Shown here: positions 33,418 to 54,048 of the stretch, piece after piece
How positions within the stretch are numbered: position 1 is the first letter of the stretch
Layout: every line of letters starts with the position of its first letter
Assembly (NCBI GenBank): GCA_963921825.1
Contig: OY997595.1
Span: 68,417,879 to 68,481,878, forward strand
DNA length: 64,000 bases
From: Erodium maritimum
Taxonomy: Eukaryota; Streptophyta; Magnoliopsida; Geraniales; Geraniaceae
Reading direction: 5' to 3'
Program-made: the position numbers and the translations under genes
The notes under the pieces: model-generated
The model's input: the letters and a program-made list of their open reading frames with translations, nothing else
Database searches by the model: none
What the model was told of the DNA's origin: nothing

Positions 33418-36400
33418 CTAACGGGCTGACTTTGTCTTAATTCAGGAGACGAAGTTGTCAGGCATTTGCTTTAGTATTGTTCGCTCATGTGGTTTGAGTG
33501 CGGACTTCACCCATTCGTTTATTCTTTCCTTTACTTTGTCCGGAGGTCTTATTTCTATCTGGAATAACAGTGTATCAGATGAGTCAGGTTTATCCCTTAC
33601 CTGGCGTTCTGGTCTGGTGTGGAGTGCATCTGCCTACGGGCACTCCCTTGACAGTCCTAAACGTGTATGCTTCTACCTCTGTTGTCCGATCATTGCCCGA
33701 TCCCTCTGGTGTGGAGTGCATATCCGATTGTCCGATCCTGTTGGCTGCTGAGAGGGTCGATTGGGGCCTTAGGCCATTTCGTTTCATTGATGCTTGGGTA
33801 GAGCATGACGAGTTCCTCCCTTTTGTGAGTGAACGTTGGTTCTCTTATGTGGTTCATGGAGATCCGGAGTTCATTTGGTGGACCAAGTTGAGAACCTTGA
33901 GGGGTGATCTACGTGACTGGAATCAGACGGCTTTTGGGCAGTTAGACACTTGCATCTCAGAGTTGGAGGTGCGTATTGATGCTTTTGATGTCCTGGTTGA
34001 CACTAGGCCTTTATCGGAGGAAGAGCTGATCGAGAGGGCTTTTTGCACCTCCCAGTTAGCCATTAAGGCAAGTCATAGATCTAGCTTGTGGAGGCAGAAG
34101 GCCAGAGTCAAGTGGGGCAAGGATGAGGATTAATTCAGCCTACTTTCATCGGGTTGCTCAGGCCCATGGTGCTCAGAACTAGATCTTCTCGGTGATAGAG
34201 AATGGTACGTAGTACTAAGATCCTGCAGGGGTCAAGGCTCAGGCCGTCGCCCACTTTGGGGCTCGTTTCTTCTCGGATTAGTCCTCCCGTCATGTTTTAC
34301 CCGCTTTTCCGTTTGCCAGGTTAAGCGACGAGGACTCTTGTAGGTTGTAGTCTCCTTTTACTGAGGCTGAGGTTTTGGAGGCCTTGTCTGCTTTTTCTGG
34401 GGACAAAGCCCCTGGTCCAGATGGTTTTAATCTGGTCTTCTTCCGAGTGGCTTGGCCAATCATTAGGGCCGACTTCTTGTGCTTTCTCCATTTCTTTTAC
34501 TCCTCGTTTCAGCTTAGCTGTGGGGTGAACTCGAGCTTTATTGTTCTCATTCCGAAGGTCCCTTCTCCGCGGACCTTCTCGGAGTTTCGTCCTATTAGTC
34601 TTACAATTGCTACTTACAAGATTATGTCTAAGATTTTTGCGAAGCGGCTGAGGAGGGTGAGTGGAGACCTTATCAGCACTACTCAGTCCACGTGTGTGCA
34701 TCGGAGGCAGTTATCGGACAGGGTCCTTGTCGCTATGGTGGTTCTGGGACTTGTGCGTCGTTCCCGCCAACCAGCCGCTTTGGTGAAGTTGGATTTCGAG
34801 AAGGCGTTTGACAAGGTTGATTGGTCTTACTTGTTTCATGTTCTTCGGAGTATGGGCTTCGGTGGGAAGTGGATTTTGTTGGTCTCCTCGTGTTTACGGG
34901 GTTTCTCTTCTGTGCTGCTCAATGGGTCCCCATCTAAGCAGTTTAAGGTCTTACAGGGAGTCAGGCAGGGGTGTCCGATGTCGCCCTATCTTTTTTTGAT
35001 TGCTGCGGAGGGTTTTCAACAGATCTTTGAGCTCGGTATCAGGCAGGGGTTGTATGGTGGTATTAGGGTTGGCCCAGTCATTCGAGTTTCTCACCTACAG
35101 TTTGCGGATGACACTCTATTGTTCCTTGAGGCAGATGTGGATCAGTTTCGTGCTGTTAGGTTTGTTCTCCACACTTTCGAGTTGGTGTCTGGTCTGCGGA
35201 TCAACTTTACTAAGTCGTCTCTGGTTGCTTTTGTTGTGGATGATCCGTTGAGTTTGGCTCTTGCGGAAGCCTTGCAGTGTTCTTTGAGCACTCTCCCTTT
35301 CACTTACCTTGGGTTTCCTCTGGGAGGCAATCCTCGTGGTGGATAGGTACAGAGAGAGGTTAGTGGTATGGCGGACCCGTTTTCTCTCCTTGGGAGGTCG
35401 TCATACGCTCATCAGGGCGACCTTGCCGATCTTTTTCATGTCCTTATTTCGCGCCCTTAAGAAGGTCGTTCGTCTGCTAGAGATTTCAGAGGAGGTTCCT
35501 TTGGTGTTCAGGTTGTGAGAGAAGGTGTCTTTCTAAGGTTCCGTTGGAGGTGGTTTGCATGTCCAAGGACTCATGGGGGCTTGGTGTTCGATCTCTTTCG
35601 GAGGTTAACACCAGTCTTCTCCTGAAATGGTGGTGGCGCTTTGCTACGGAGGGGCCTGCCTTCTGGAGGCGTGTTATTTGTGCTTATTTCAGGTGGAGGG
35701 AGACTGATTGGGATTTGGGATCGCTCACGGTTCCTCCGAGGGTTTCCTCTTTCTTCATCCGGCATGTAGTTCGTTTGGATCGGGACCCTGGGTTTGCGAG
35801 AGTGTTTTGTTCCGACACTTTGAGGTGGGTGTTAGGTTCTGGCACCATGATCCGTTTTGGGGAGGACCCGTGGCTTTTTGATACCGCTCTGGCGACTCGT
35901 TTCCCCAGACTTTATAGGTTGGTGGAAGGCCATCATGGGCCAGTTGCAGAGTTTTATGCAGATGGGGAATGGGCTTTTCAGTTTGGTAGGGATCTTCGGG
36001 TACGTGACGCTGATGAGTTGGAGGAGATAAGGGTTCGCCTGGTTGGGGTTCAACTGGTACGTGAGCGTCCAGATTCGTTGGCCTGGTCTTGGGATTCGAG
36101 GGGGTTCTCTTCAGTTAGAGCATTTCAGGTTCTTGTTGGCTGGGTGGATTATAGGGTCGCTCCTTGGGCTTCTGTGATCTGGTATGCCCCTATTCCTCCC
36201 AAGATCCATTTATTTGCCTGGTTGTTTTCTCATGACGCGGTTCCCACTATTTCCTTCTTGGTGGATAGGGGTGTGTCGATTCCGTTAACCCGGTGGAGAT
36301 GTATGATGTGTGGTTCAGGTGGGGAGGACTCTAGGAACTTGTTTATCGCTTGCTCATGGACCTGGAGGATCTGGTCTCTGGTCTTGGGATGGTGGGGAGT

Positions 36401-37166
36401 GGTGGGTGTCCTTGCGTTGTCGCCTGCTCTTTTTCTCGAGTCTTGGACTTCTCTGGTGGGGTTTCGTAGGCTGAGGTCCGAGTGGATTGGTATTGGGTTG
36501 TTGTGTCTTTGACATATTTTGTTAGAGCGCAATCGTCGTGTATTCTCAGGGTCTGCTGCTATTGAACTAGGCATTCTCCTTGCTAAGGTTCAACAAGTAT
36601 CTTTTTCCAATTTGAGAGCGGTTGGTCGTAATTTCACCTTCCTCGAGTGGGTCGAGTCTCCGGCTGTTGCGCTGACTAGGAGCGCCTAAGGATAGACTGA
36701 CGATTGTTGTATCATATTTGAGGACTTCAACACTTTTTTCCCCGGTCCTCTTCGGTGGTTTCTCTGGCCAGGTCTAGTGAGTGCTTGTTCAAGAGTCGTT
36801 TTGGGATTGCTTTACCTTGGTGGGGTCCGGTGAGTACTTGTTCCGGGGTCGCAATTTGGGGCTGATCTGCCCGTTATCGAGTGGAGGGGCATGAATCACT
36901 TAGCCTTCTTGAGGCCAAAGGATTCACCCGTGCAGTCTCCCGTGGTACTGTTCACTAGTCTGATCAAGGTTGCCCAAGCTGTCTCCTGAGGTACTGTTCA
37001 CTAGTCTGGTGTTTAGTAGTTGTTGTGGTGGACCAGGGTGGTTGTTTTCTTTGTTGCTTTTTCCTTTAGGCCGGTTTTGTTGGACTTTGTTTTGGTTGTT
37101 GCGGTTTCTTTCCCAGGACCCACACTTCCTTTTTTAATGCATTTCTTTCTCTCTGATAAAAAAAAA
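33418..37166 (+). mobile_element. L1-type LINE, 5'-truncated and mutated
   Basis: A 3.75-kb insertion ending in an A tail (37159-37166). It is flanked by 12-bp direct repeats AACTAGTAAGTA (33406-33417) and AACTAATAAGTA (37165-37176), one mismatch. The 5' end falls inside the endonuclease domain. It holds a broken ORF2 with RT and a zf-RVT type C-terminal region. The 3' end matches the fragment at 550-750. Confidence 0.9.
33425..36512 (+). pseudogene. L1 ORF2 (endonuclease fragment, reverse transcriptase, zf-RVT)
   Basis: The frame opens within the endonuclease at ADFVLIQETK (33425). The RT domain lies at about 34375-35346 with APGPDGF, FRPISL, KLDFEKAFDKVDW, GVRQGCPMSP and FADD (catalytic) motifs. 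The zf-RVT region follows at about 36100-36490 (APIPPKIHLFAWL, CMMCG). Several frameshifts and stops lie between these blocks, so no full product can be made. The N-terminal endonuclease catalytic residues are missing. Confidence 0.88.
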
Positions 37167-37257
37167 CTAATAAGTAATAAAGTTAATTGCAAAATAATAC
37201 TATGAGATATTCTCTTGTTATAAGTTGTGTCTCTTCCTTTGATGATTAAAAAATGTA

Positions 37258-39303
37258 AGGGAAATTGTATATAGCTACACTTATCTATCTATGATGTTTA
37301 TCAGTTGATGTTTGATATAAAAACGGGCTTTTAGGGTTTTCTTATCTCCTTTCCTTTTTGTTCTGTCGCCTATCAATATCGTCTCAGACCTTCTGTCCAC
37401 GTCGTTTTTGTGCTCAGTCTCATCATGCTGACTCCCGATACCCAACTCGTGATGCCAATCAACTACGTGGTACCTATCGGAACTCTTGCAGCTATCACCC
37501 ACGTCCTATCATCGCCTACACCCCATGTCCCGGATCGTCCCCCTACTCCCTCAACGTCTAAACCAAGTAACCGTCATGAACAATCAATCTCTCTCCTCCC
37601 GCCCACTCTCTTCAATGACTGAACCCAACGATTCATGCGTGGGATGGCATAGGGTTGTCGTCATGTATACCGGATGCTCCACTGGCCGCACCTGGAATGC
37701 TAATGGATCACGACCAGGCTCCCCCTTGCCCACCTCTAAATCACCATTATCATCGTTCAATGGGATCTCACTCTACCGACCACGTACGCCTCAACCCACC
37801 GTGGTATGGTTGGACGAACCGGATTGTCTCCCTCTTATCTACACCAACACCACGATTGCCGACCAACCCTTGGCAAAAGCCGAGATATCCGATCCCGATG
37901 GGATCCCCCGAGCCGCCTTGGCCATCACACCCCACCCCAGCACTGACCTACTCGTCCCTAACTGTCGCTGGTACACATGGATTAGGATACCCTTTCCGAA
38001 AGGGATGCATTAATGAGGCATCCTTCTTAGCCCTCGACATGCTAGCAATGGACCCCTCGGTGGGGCTCTCGGCCTGGCCCCCGTATAAGGTCCATAACCC
38101 GCCCAACCAACGCTTCTTCTAGATGTCCGCTCCCGAGACCCTCCCACATGATGAGGCACGAGAACATAAGCTCATCGGGATCAGGGACTGCACAGGATCG
38201 GTATGGCACAGAGAACCCCAGAGGATGATGTTCATAGTGATTCAACTGGGCGAACTGAAGATATCGAGGGTGCTCATTGGCCCCATCAATGTATGTCTCC
38301 CCAGATCATGACGACAAAGCGTCGGACCAAGGATACAAGACCTATTGTCTACCCCGAGAGCACAACCTTGGTGCTGAAGCACGTGTGTCTCTGCTCGGTA
38401 CCGAAACCTCGCCTACTAGATGATGAAGAACCAAACGAGGTGACAGTAATACGATACCTCCTACCTAATTAGAAGATCCTCCGCGTGTGGCCTAGGGCTG
38501 TAGTTTACTCGAACACAATCCAAACGAGAACTGTTGCGCAGCCTCGCTTGGGATTATGATCGGTTCAATTAGCAGCGAGTCGTATACACGACTAACCATG
38601 CCACCATCAGTGCAAGCCTGATGAACAACCCCCCCCCCCCCCTCCATTGTCTGGTGTTCTCCCTAGCTGCCTGTTATCCCCTTAAAAGGGTCAGGGTTAT
38701 CGATACGTGGAGTTTCAGGTCGAGTCAAATAATAGGGCTTTTGTGCTACACCCCTGTAGCCAATCCAATGCTTATGATCTCCTACTTAATTGTCCCTAGT
38801 TTGTCGGACTTATTGTTATAAGGTTAGTTTCTATTGCCTCCGGGTCATGACTTCAGTCTCTCCCTTTCATTTCGGTGTTTGTTCTCATATTTCTAATGTC
38901 GTTGTCGGTTTAGTGTATGAATTTTGAATTCAATCAATAAAGTACATTCATATACTCAAAAAAACAAATGTATGATGTTTATTCATTCATACCTAATTAT
39001 TATTTTTCGTCTGAGAGATACCCTAACTTTTCAAAAAAAATTACTTTATTACATTTTCGCCCGTTTTTGGAAGCAAAAAAGATCATGATCCATCCATGCA
39101 TGACAATATTTTTTCCAAAATGACATGAATGCCCTTATACACACATGATCTTTTTTTTTGTCCCGAAACTAACGAATAGGTAGTAAAGTAATTTTTTTGG
39201 AAAGTTAAGAATATTTAAAATAGTTAGGTATAGCTAAGTGAAAGATTTGGATAGTTCCTCTTTTTTGAGGAAGAAATCATGGATAGACATGTGTAATTTT
39301 CCC
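37258..39303. mobile_element. possible MITE split by a retroposon
   Basis: Left end AGGGAAATTGTATATAGC and the inverse of right end (GGGAAAATTACACATGTCTA) are similar, as are TATCTATGAT-like blocks inside. Flanks AAAAATGTA and AAAAACGTA match at 8 of 9. The retroposon at 37302-38970 lies inside. Ends are tentative. Confidence 0.4.
37302..38970 (+). mobile_element. 1.67-kb non-LTR retroposon of unknown family, 12-bp TSD
   Basis: Perfect 12-bp direct repeats TATGATGTTTAT flank it (37290-37301, 38971-38982). It ends with TTTTGAATTCAATCAATAAAG and an A-rich tail, as LINE transcripts do. It encodes only short open frames in several phases (the longest 175 and 155 residues at 37486-38013 and 37655-38122) that I do not recognise, and no RT. 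A run of 14 C lies at 38629-38642. It may be an internally deleted LINE, an ORF1-type segment or a processed transcript. Confidence 0.75.
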
Positions 39304-39568
39304 AAAAACGTATTATAAACAAGTCTTTTGTGACGTTTTGTGTAAATTTATTTTAAATGATGATTTTATCTTATCAAATTTAATAAACAGAAAACAGAAA
39401 ATCTAGAAAAAAAAAACTTAATTCATGAAAATTCTGGATTTTATATTTTTTTACTTATTATTCTTTAAATTAAATATTTAAGGGAAAAACTTATCATTCT
39501 AAAATGTTTATACAAAGTAAAATGAAGAAGAGACTAGCTCACAGCACCTTTTGCTATCATAAAAAAAA
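38983..39568. other. AT-rich intergenic DNA
   Basis: Part of the tentative split MITE, then AT-rich sequence. No gene seen. Confidence 0.35.
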
Positions 39569-39910
39569 AGGATAATTGTCCAAAACTACCTAAAGTTTCG
39601 TCCACAGACGAGTTGATGCACAAAATTTTGTCCACGCTGTGTGACTACCCTGAAGTTTTGTCCACGCTTTTGTGGGTGCATTAAAGTTTTGCCCACGTTT
39701 TTGTGGGTGCCTTGAAGTTTTGTCCACGCTTCTACTCAATCCGGGAAGCACCGCCCAGAGGCCCCGGACCATCATTCTGAACATCCCTATTACATCAAAA
39801 CTAAAAAAAGTCATGGACAAAACTTCAAGGTAGCCACACAGTGTGGACGAAACTTTGTATATCAACTCGTTTGTAGACGAAACTTTAAGGTAGTTTTGGA
39901 CAATTATCCC
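39569..39910. mobile_element. MITE, 9-bp TSD, GTTTTGTCCAC family
   Basis: A 342-bp element with tips AGGATAATTGTCC and GGACAATTATCCC and several internal AAGTTTTGTCCACG blocks. Flanks are TAAAAAAAA on both sides (39560-39568, 39911-39919), low in complexity. Confidence 0.8.
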
Positions 39911-39919
39911 TAAAAAAAA

Positions 39920-40637
39920 GACAGGTACAACTTACAAAAGGTGAATATCTGAAGATATTTTTTATTGCGATTATTCACAAGTACAATACAGACAAGCACT
40001 AAGCATACAAAAATGGTAAATATTCTCATGATCAGAGTTAAATATTCATTAAGCACGAGATTAAGTTTGTAAAATCAAGATCATGATGAACATAACACAC
40101 ATTAAGAGCATAAACTCAGCCGAAAACAACAAGATGCTCTGCAGTACAAAGTTCACAGTAAACATCAGAACTAAGAACAAAACCTTAATCTAACAAAACT
40201 CCAAAACCGTGTGATTGAGCACAAAAATAGATTAGCCGGCTGTTTAAGACAACACAGGAGCATCGCCACCTCTGTAATTAACTAAAGAAAGTTTCAACGA
40301 CTAAACAATGTTGTTCGAACCAGACAACGAAAGATACGAGGATATAATTCATATTTCCAGCAAGTGTTCGGGTTTTGATATACATAACACAAAGCTAGAC
40401 TCATGGAAAAGGAGAGGAAAAAATAATGCCTTGGACGCTACCAAAATCACGATAACACTGCATCATTTGGTCGACTTGACTTTTAATTCGATATGATATA
40501 CAACATATTTCAACACGGCTATTGGATGGAACTCACCGATGACACTGTCTCGTGATTTGTATGTATCGTGCTTTAGCTTTACACTCCCTAATCGTTGAAT
40601 GGCGATCCCATGCTTTTGCTCTTACCTGGGCTTCGAG
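39920..40637 (-). other. probable 3' untranslated region of the CIP7-like gene and downstream DNA
   Basis: It follows the CIP7-like stop codon on the minus strand. No other gene recognised; a 62-residue plus-strand frame (40308-40496) has no family resemblance. Confidence 0.35.
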
Positions 40638-49306
<8,669 letters not shown>

Positions 49307-50205
49307 TTCCTCTAAACTGCAATTATACTATCTTTACTCCGACCTCAAGATCTTCACAGTCCTAATCAGTCAAGTTCCAAAACAAGATAAAACAAATCAA
49401 ATTTAGTAACTTTCCAGCACAATGCAGAGCTATACTGTGCTCCAAGAGTTGAAACCAATCAATACATAATCATATTAAAGTTCATGGGCAACAAGCAACC
49501 TGAAACAGAAGTAATTGACACGAAATCGAGATCGATGAAGAAGCAACAACCACTAGCTTCAGCCCCAAATCGTTTCACCAAAAACCCACCACAGATCTCA
49601 ATCCCTAAACCCCAACTCAAAAGCAAAACGCCAAAATAAAAAGTGGTGGCTTTGAAGAAGGTAAGGAGATTCGTCCCAGATCTGATTCCCAGAAACCAAA
49701 CACAAATGCAAAAGCAAACCCAGTATTTAAATTCCATATGAGCACAAACGAATTGCAAGCGACACGATTGAACAAAAAAACTAACCGATGCAGAGAAATG
49801 CGAGTGGAATCGGAACCGAGACTGTCGATCGGATCGTCGAGTTCGGGTGTCAAATGGGCACCACCAACATTTGGGTCTCTGAAGGTGAAACCCTAAGGCA
49901 ATGACGACATTGTTTATGCTTTACTCATTCCTTGAAACAAAACCGTAGCTTCGCTTTCTCTCTCTGAACACAGTGATGAAAAAATACAGTAGAGAGAGAC
50001 GTAGAAGGAGAGTGGTATGATTGTTTGTTTGTGTTTATGCTTCAGACAAAAGCTTCTTTAGTAATTTCCCTTCAAATCTTTTACTTAACTCTTGAGATTT
50101 GGCGACAAACTACGCGCCTCCATTGATGTTCTTCGAGTTTACAATAATTGGTAGGTGGAATTACAAAAATATCCTTTCAATTTTAAAAACACTTATAACC
50201 TCCCG
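49307..50205 (-). promoter_or_regulatory. CIP7-like leader, leader intron and promoter region
   Basis: A plausible acceptor (ATAATTGCAG on the minus strand) lies just before the start-codon exon, and a donor GTTAGT lies near 49790. A CT-rich leader (CTCTCT repeats near 49950-50000) fits the transcription start region. No other gene seen. Confidence 0.45.
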
Positions 50206-50220
50206 CATTTGGTACTATAT

Positions 50221-51163
50221 TTTTTTTTTGAGCCAAATGTGCAATTTTATAACTTGAAAACGATTACATTATTGTGCCTCGAGGAATAGATTTTCCGATC
50301 ACCAGAAGGTCAGTATTAGCGAACAATGGTTCACTGATCCTTTTAATATCAGAACCGTCACAGATAGTATTTTAACGTCCCTTGGACAATGAGATCCTTT
50401 GAGTATCATAACCGTCATAGACGGTATTTGGACGCCCCTTGGGCACTGAAAGAAGACGGTGAGGAGGAACGGAAGACCGGAGATCCAGCGGGACCTCGAC
50501 GGTAAAAGTGAAGGTGGGAGGCAAAGCATCGTCTTGGTCGGGCCAGTCCCCGATGCTCTCTTCCCTGGAGAACTCCTTGATTCTCTAATCGGTAGGTAGT
50601 GATCCTGCAAAGAAAAACTCAAACAACAGAAAAGAGCCCCTTTCGATTAGTCATCGCCATAATCGTGAAAGAGGACGAGGCGGTTGCGGTGGTGGAGGCC
50701 AGGGCGAAGGACGCGCCGGCTGCGGCAGAGCTGGCTGTTGCAAACTCAAGGACGTCTCTAGGGATGGCTGTGGCATCGGAGACGGCGACGACATCAGAGA
50801 CGACGACGACATCATAGGCGACAGCAGCAGGGGCGGTGGTGGCTTCAAGGATGACGACGGCAGCATCAGGGACGACGGCTGTAGAGACAAAACCCCCCGG
50901 TGTAGAGGGGAGACCGAAACAGAACGGGAGGTACTCTATTGGTCGCGGGAGACGACCAACTTCGCGGTGGCTAAAGACGGCTTGAAGGAGACCCGAGCAG
51001 AGAAAAGCGGCGCAGGATCCGAAGGTGAGGTGCAAAGGGGAGATTAGGAAGAAAGGATAAGAAGAACCACGGCATAGGCTATGGAAATTGTCATAGCCAT
51101 AGCCACGGAGAGGTGAGCGGCGGCAGGGCTCTCAAAACCCTAGCAGAGCGTGCTGGTCTGATC
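50221..51163 (-). mobile_element. 943-bp non-LTR retroposon, 15-bp TSD, unknown family
   Basis: Flanking 15-bp repeats CATTTGGTACTATAT (50206-50220) and CATTTGATACTATAT (51164-51178) differ at one base. Poly-T at the left edge is the A tail of a minus-strand insertion. The 5' part has CTAGGGTTTTGAGAGCCCTG-like sequence as in L1 leaders. It carries a frame (51035-50619, 138 residues) rich in Ala, Val and Ser from a GAC/GCG-rich simple repeat, which I do not regard as a gene. No RT. Confidence 0.75.
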
Positions 51164-51828
51164 CATTTGATACTATATTTGTTGAGAGATTATGTCTAAT
51201 TATGCCTAATTATATTGTCACGCCCCAAATCCGATTTGACCGGATCCGAGACGCGAACTAAAAAAAACAGTAAATAATAGAAGGACAAAGTAAAATAGGT
51301 AAACCTCAAATATAATAATAAATCAAAACGAACAGCTCAATAAAACCGATACATAAGGTTTAGTTCAAAAAAATAGTTGCACGTCTCTAGACCTACTAGA
51401 CAAGATCCTCACCAACTCCCAAGCTCAGTTGTGTCCTACTAGTACCAATCCCGCTCAACACCTGAAAAACAACAAGGTAAGAGGTGAGCTTTCGCTCGGT
51501 AGAGAAAGTAGTTAAGGTAATGAACATCGGCTCACCACCATGAGTAACCGTCCAATTAGGGCATACTAGTACAACACAACTAACTGCCAAACCGGGGTTC
51601 ATAGCCAAACTTACAACACACTCAAACGACTGCTTCCACACAATAAAACATTAACCAAACCGCAAACGTATCACACACAAAAGCAACCAGCACACGTCCC
51701 GTACCGCAGTCCCCGAACTCCATCATATCATACCGGAAAGTCATCGTATCATCTCGGATAGCCCCTCGGTCCAGAGGAGACACATGCGTCGGGACGACCA
51801 GAAACGTTCTCTAGGAACGCATCTCATC

Positions 51829-51849
51829 GGGGGGGGGGGGGGGGGGGGG
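51829..51849 (+). repeat. run of 21 G
   Basis: A homopolymer inside the LTR. Length is likely variable in the genome and error-prone in sequencing. Confidence 0.9.
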
Positions 51850-51887
51850 AATGTCTCCAAAGGACCATAGATCATCGGGGTAGAAAC

Positions 51888-51997
51888 ACGACCCGTAGGC
51901 CCAAACACGACTCGTAGGCCCCATACGACCCGTAGGCCCAACACGACCCGTCGGCCCAATACGACCCGTAGGCCCAACACGACCCGTATGCCCAATC
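51888..51997 (+). repeat. tandem repeat of about 19 bp, five to six units
   Basis: Units of CACGACCCGTAGGCCCAA and close variants occur in a row inside the LTR relative. Confidence 0.8.
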
Positions 51998-52975
51998 ACA
52001 ACCGTCGGCCTAGATGTCCTACACCGGCATACCCCATCGATGTAGGCCATCGTACCGGAATAACACACCGGGGGACCGCGCATACGTGGGACCACATCGT
52101 CGGCCTAAGTACTACCCCACACCGACACACCCCCTCGGTGTAGGCACCATACCGAAATACAATTCTCTTGGAACACACATCAAGATAATATCACGCATCG
52201 TAATGCCACAGATCAAACACGACTCATAAGCACAATAATATTACCACAATTACACGTCACGTCGGTCTATCACACACCCGACCATATCACAACCAATGAT
52301 TTACATCAAAACAGTCACGACACACTTGCCCACACATCGTAACAACATGTTACACCGACTATAATATGCTTTAACCCGTAATCTTATCGACACTAAGTCA
52401 CACAACATGCATCTCAAACACGGTCAGACATTTCAATCAGCACACAACCTAAGACTCGACATGGCCATTCCACAAGCACGACAATTTCCCAGAATATTGA
52501 AAGTGGCTAAACTAGTGAATCACATTGTACATGTTACTGAGATTCGTCCGTTTATTTTTATAGTATAAACGTTCGTTCCAATTTTATTATTACATAGCAT
52601 GCATACTAGTAACTTTCCGTAATTAAACCGGTATTCGCTACTTTGCCTACCTCAAGAAGAACCAACAGCTACGTCTCCTAGCTGCTGACGTCCTGGCTCG
52701 CTACCTCCGGTCTTCTCTACGATCGAAGCCGGACTCTAAATTAACACGGAAATCCATAATTAATAACGACTCCAAAGTTAATTTAAAAGTTACGTACAGT
52801 CCAATTTAACTTCAACAAGATGCCTTTTAAACTCGAACGGGTCAAAAAAGAGATTATACGATAAATCAGATTCGAACACTCTTTTATATTCTTGTTTCAA
52901 AAAACGAGTTAGTTGTGTTGTTCAGCCTATTCTCCTAGACTGGAGGCGATTTAAACCGTAGCTGCTGGAATTACA

Positions 52976-54048
52976 ACAAATACATATTTGCAAGTTTGGA
53001 TATAGTACTGAACTTTCCTTTTCAAGGTATGTGGCCATCAATGGCTGGATTGGGTTAGGTGGCCACTATGATTGGTTTGGTTTCAGATCATCTAGTATAT
53101 AATCGACGTCACTGTTTCGACACGTGTCCCACCTCCATTTCCATGCAATCAAGCGTGATAACACACTAGATTCAAATATCAAATCCCGATGAGGGAATGG
53201 ACGGTTGTGATGTGAAATGGGTGTGAGGTCCACGGCCGAGATCGTTTACCGAGAACTGCTGGTTGTGTGGGAACCCACCAAAGCATAAATGTGATTAGAT
53301 CTGACGGTCCAGATCGCACTATAAGTGGACTTTTATCATTCCGCGCCTAACTTCTCTGAGACGTTGGGTTTGAAATTCTAGAAGTGGGTCTAACACCACT
53401 TGAAGAATGAAGGGTCGGTGGGGGCACGTGATCGTAGTGACTAATTAGGAAGGGCATGCTTGTAATTTTGAAACTGTGTTTTATTTTAAAAACATCCCTA
53501 GTGCATGAGTTGGGAGCTGATCGGGAGATAAAGGGAGGAGAGAACACAAAAAATAAGAGAGAAAAAATAATAAAAAATTACTGGTGGGAAGAGCTGGCGA
53601 GGAGCTTATAGCTATTTTGTACCTTTTTGTTTTTTTAATTATGTTTTTATTCATTTTATTTTAAAATTCTTATTTATATAAATTCTTTTGTTATATAAAT
53701 TTTTTCTTAATCATTTTATTTAAATTCTTTTAATACATTCTTTTTAAAAATTCTTTTATTATATAAATTTTTCTTAATATTTTTTATATAAATTATTTCT
53801 TATATAAATTCTTTTTAATGCATTATTTTGTTATATAAATTATTTTTTAAATTTCTTATTTTGAGAATATTTTATTTATACCTTCAGCGGCTCTCCGTCG
53901 ACAAAAAGTCATCCACTATAGGCTGCTGGCGTTTCCAGCTGCAGGGAGACAAAAAATATATTATTTTAATCCTCCCCGCCAGCAGCCGGCTGCATGATTG
54001 TGGATGCTCTAATAGTAGTTGTTCGAGACAGTAACAATACGAGGAACA
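52976..54048. other. AT-rich DNA with a Harbinger-type end
   Basis: 53620-53880 is low-complexity TTTTATATAAATTC sequence. Near 53880-54012 the reverse complement reads GAGCATCCACAATCATGCAG, a start typical of plant Harbinger/Tourist MITEs, with CGCCAGCAGCC blocks. The copia element inserted about 35 bp further right. No gene seen. Confidence 0.4.

Larger units (their letters stand above)
51216..52975 (+). mobile_element. LTR relative of the solo LTR at 21306-24064
   Basis: It begins TGTCACGCCCCAAATCCGAT and parallels the reverse complement of 24064-21306: GAGACGCGAAC, GGTGAGCTTTCGCTCGGTAG, CCACCATG and the later GAACGGGTC block. The right end is uncertain (GGAATTACA at 52967-52975 is a guess) and I found no matching target duplication, so it is a solo or truncated LTR. 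Confidence 0.55.

Noticed and set aside
37486..38122. Two overlapping frames of 155-175 codons as host genes
   Set aside because: They lie entirely inside a retroposon bounded by a 12-bp target duplication and match no family I know; kept as part of that element.
50619..51035. 138-residue minus-strand frame as a gene
   Set aside because: Composition comes from a simple GCN/GAC repeat inside a retroposon and shows no domain.
51741..52095. Arg/Val/Gly- and Pro-rich minus-strand frames
   Set aside because: They are translations of the 19-bp tandem repeat and the G21 run.
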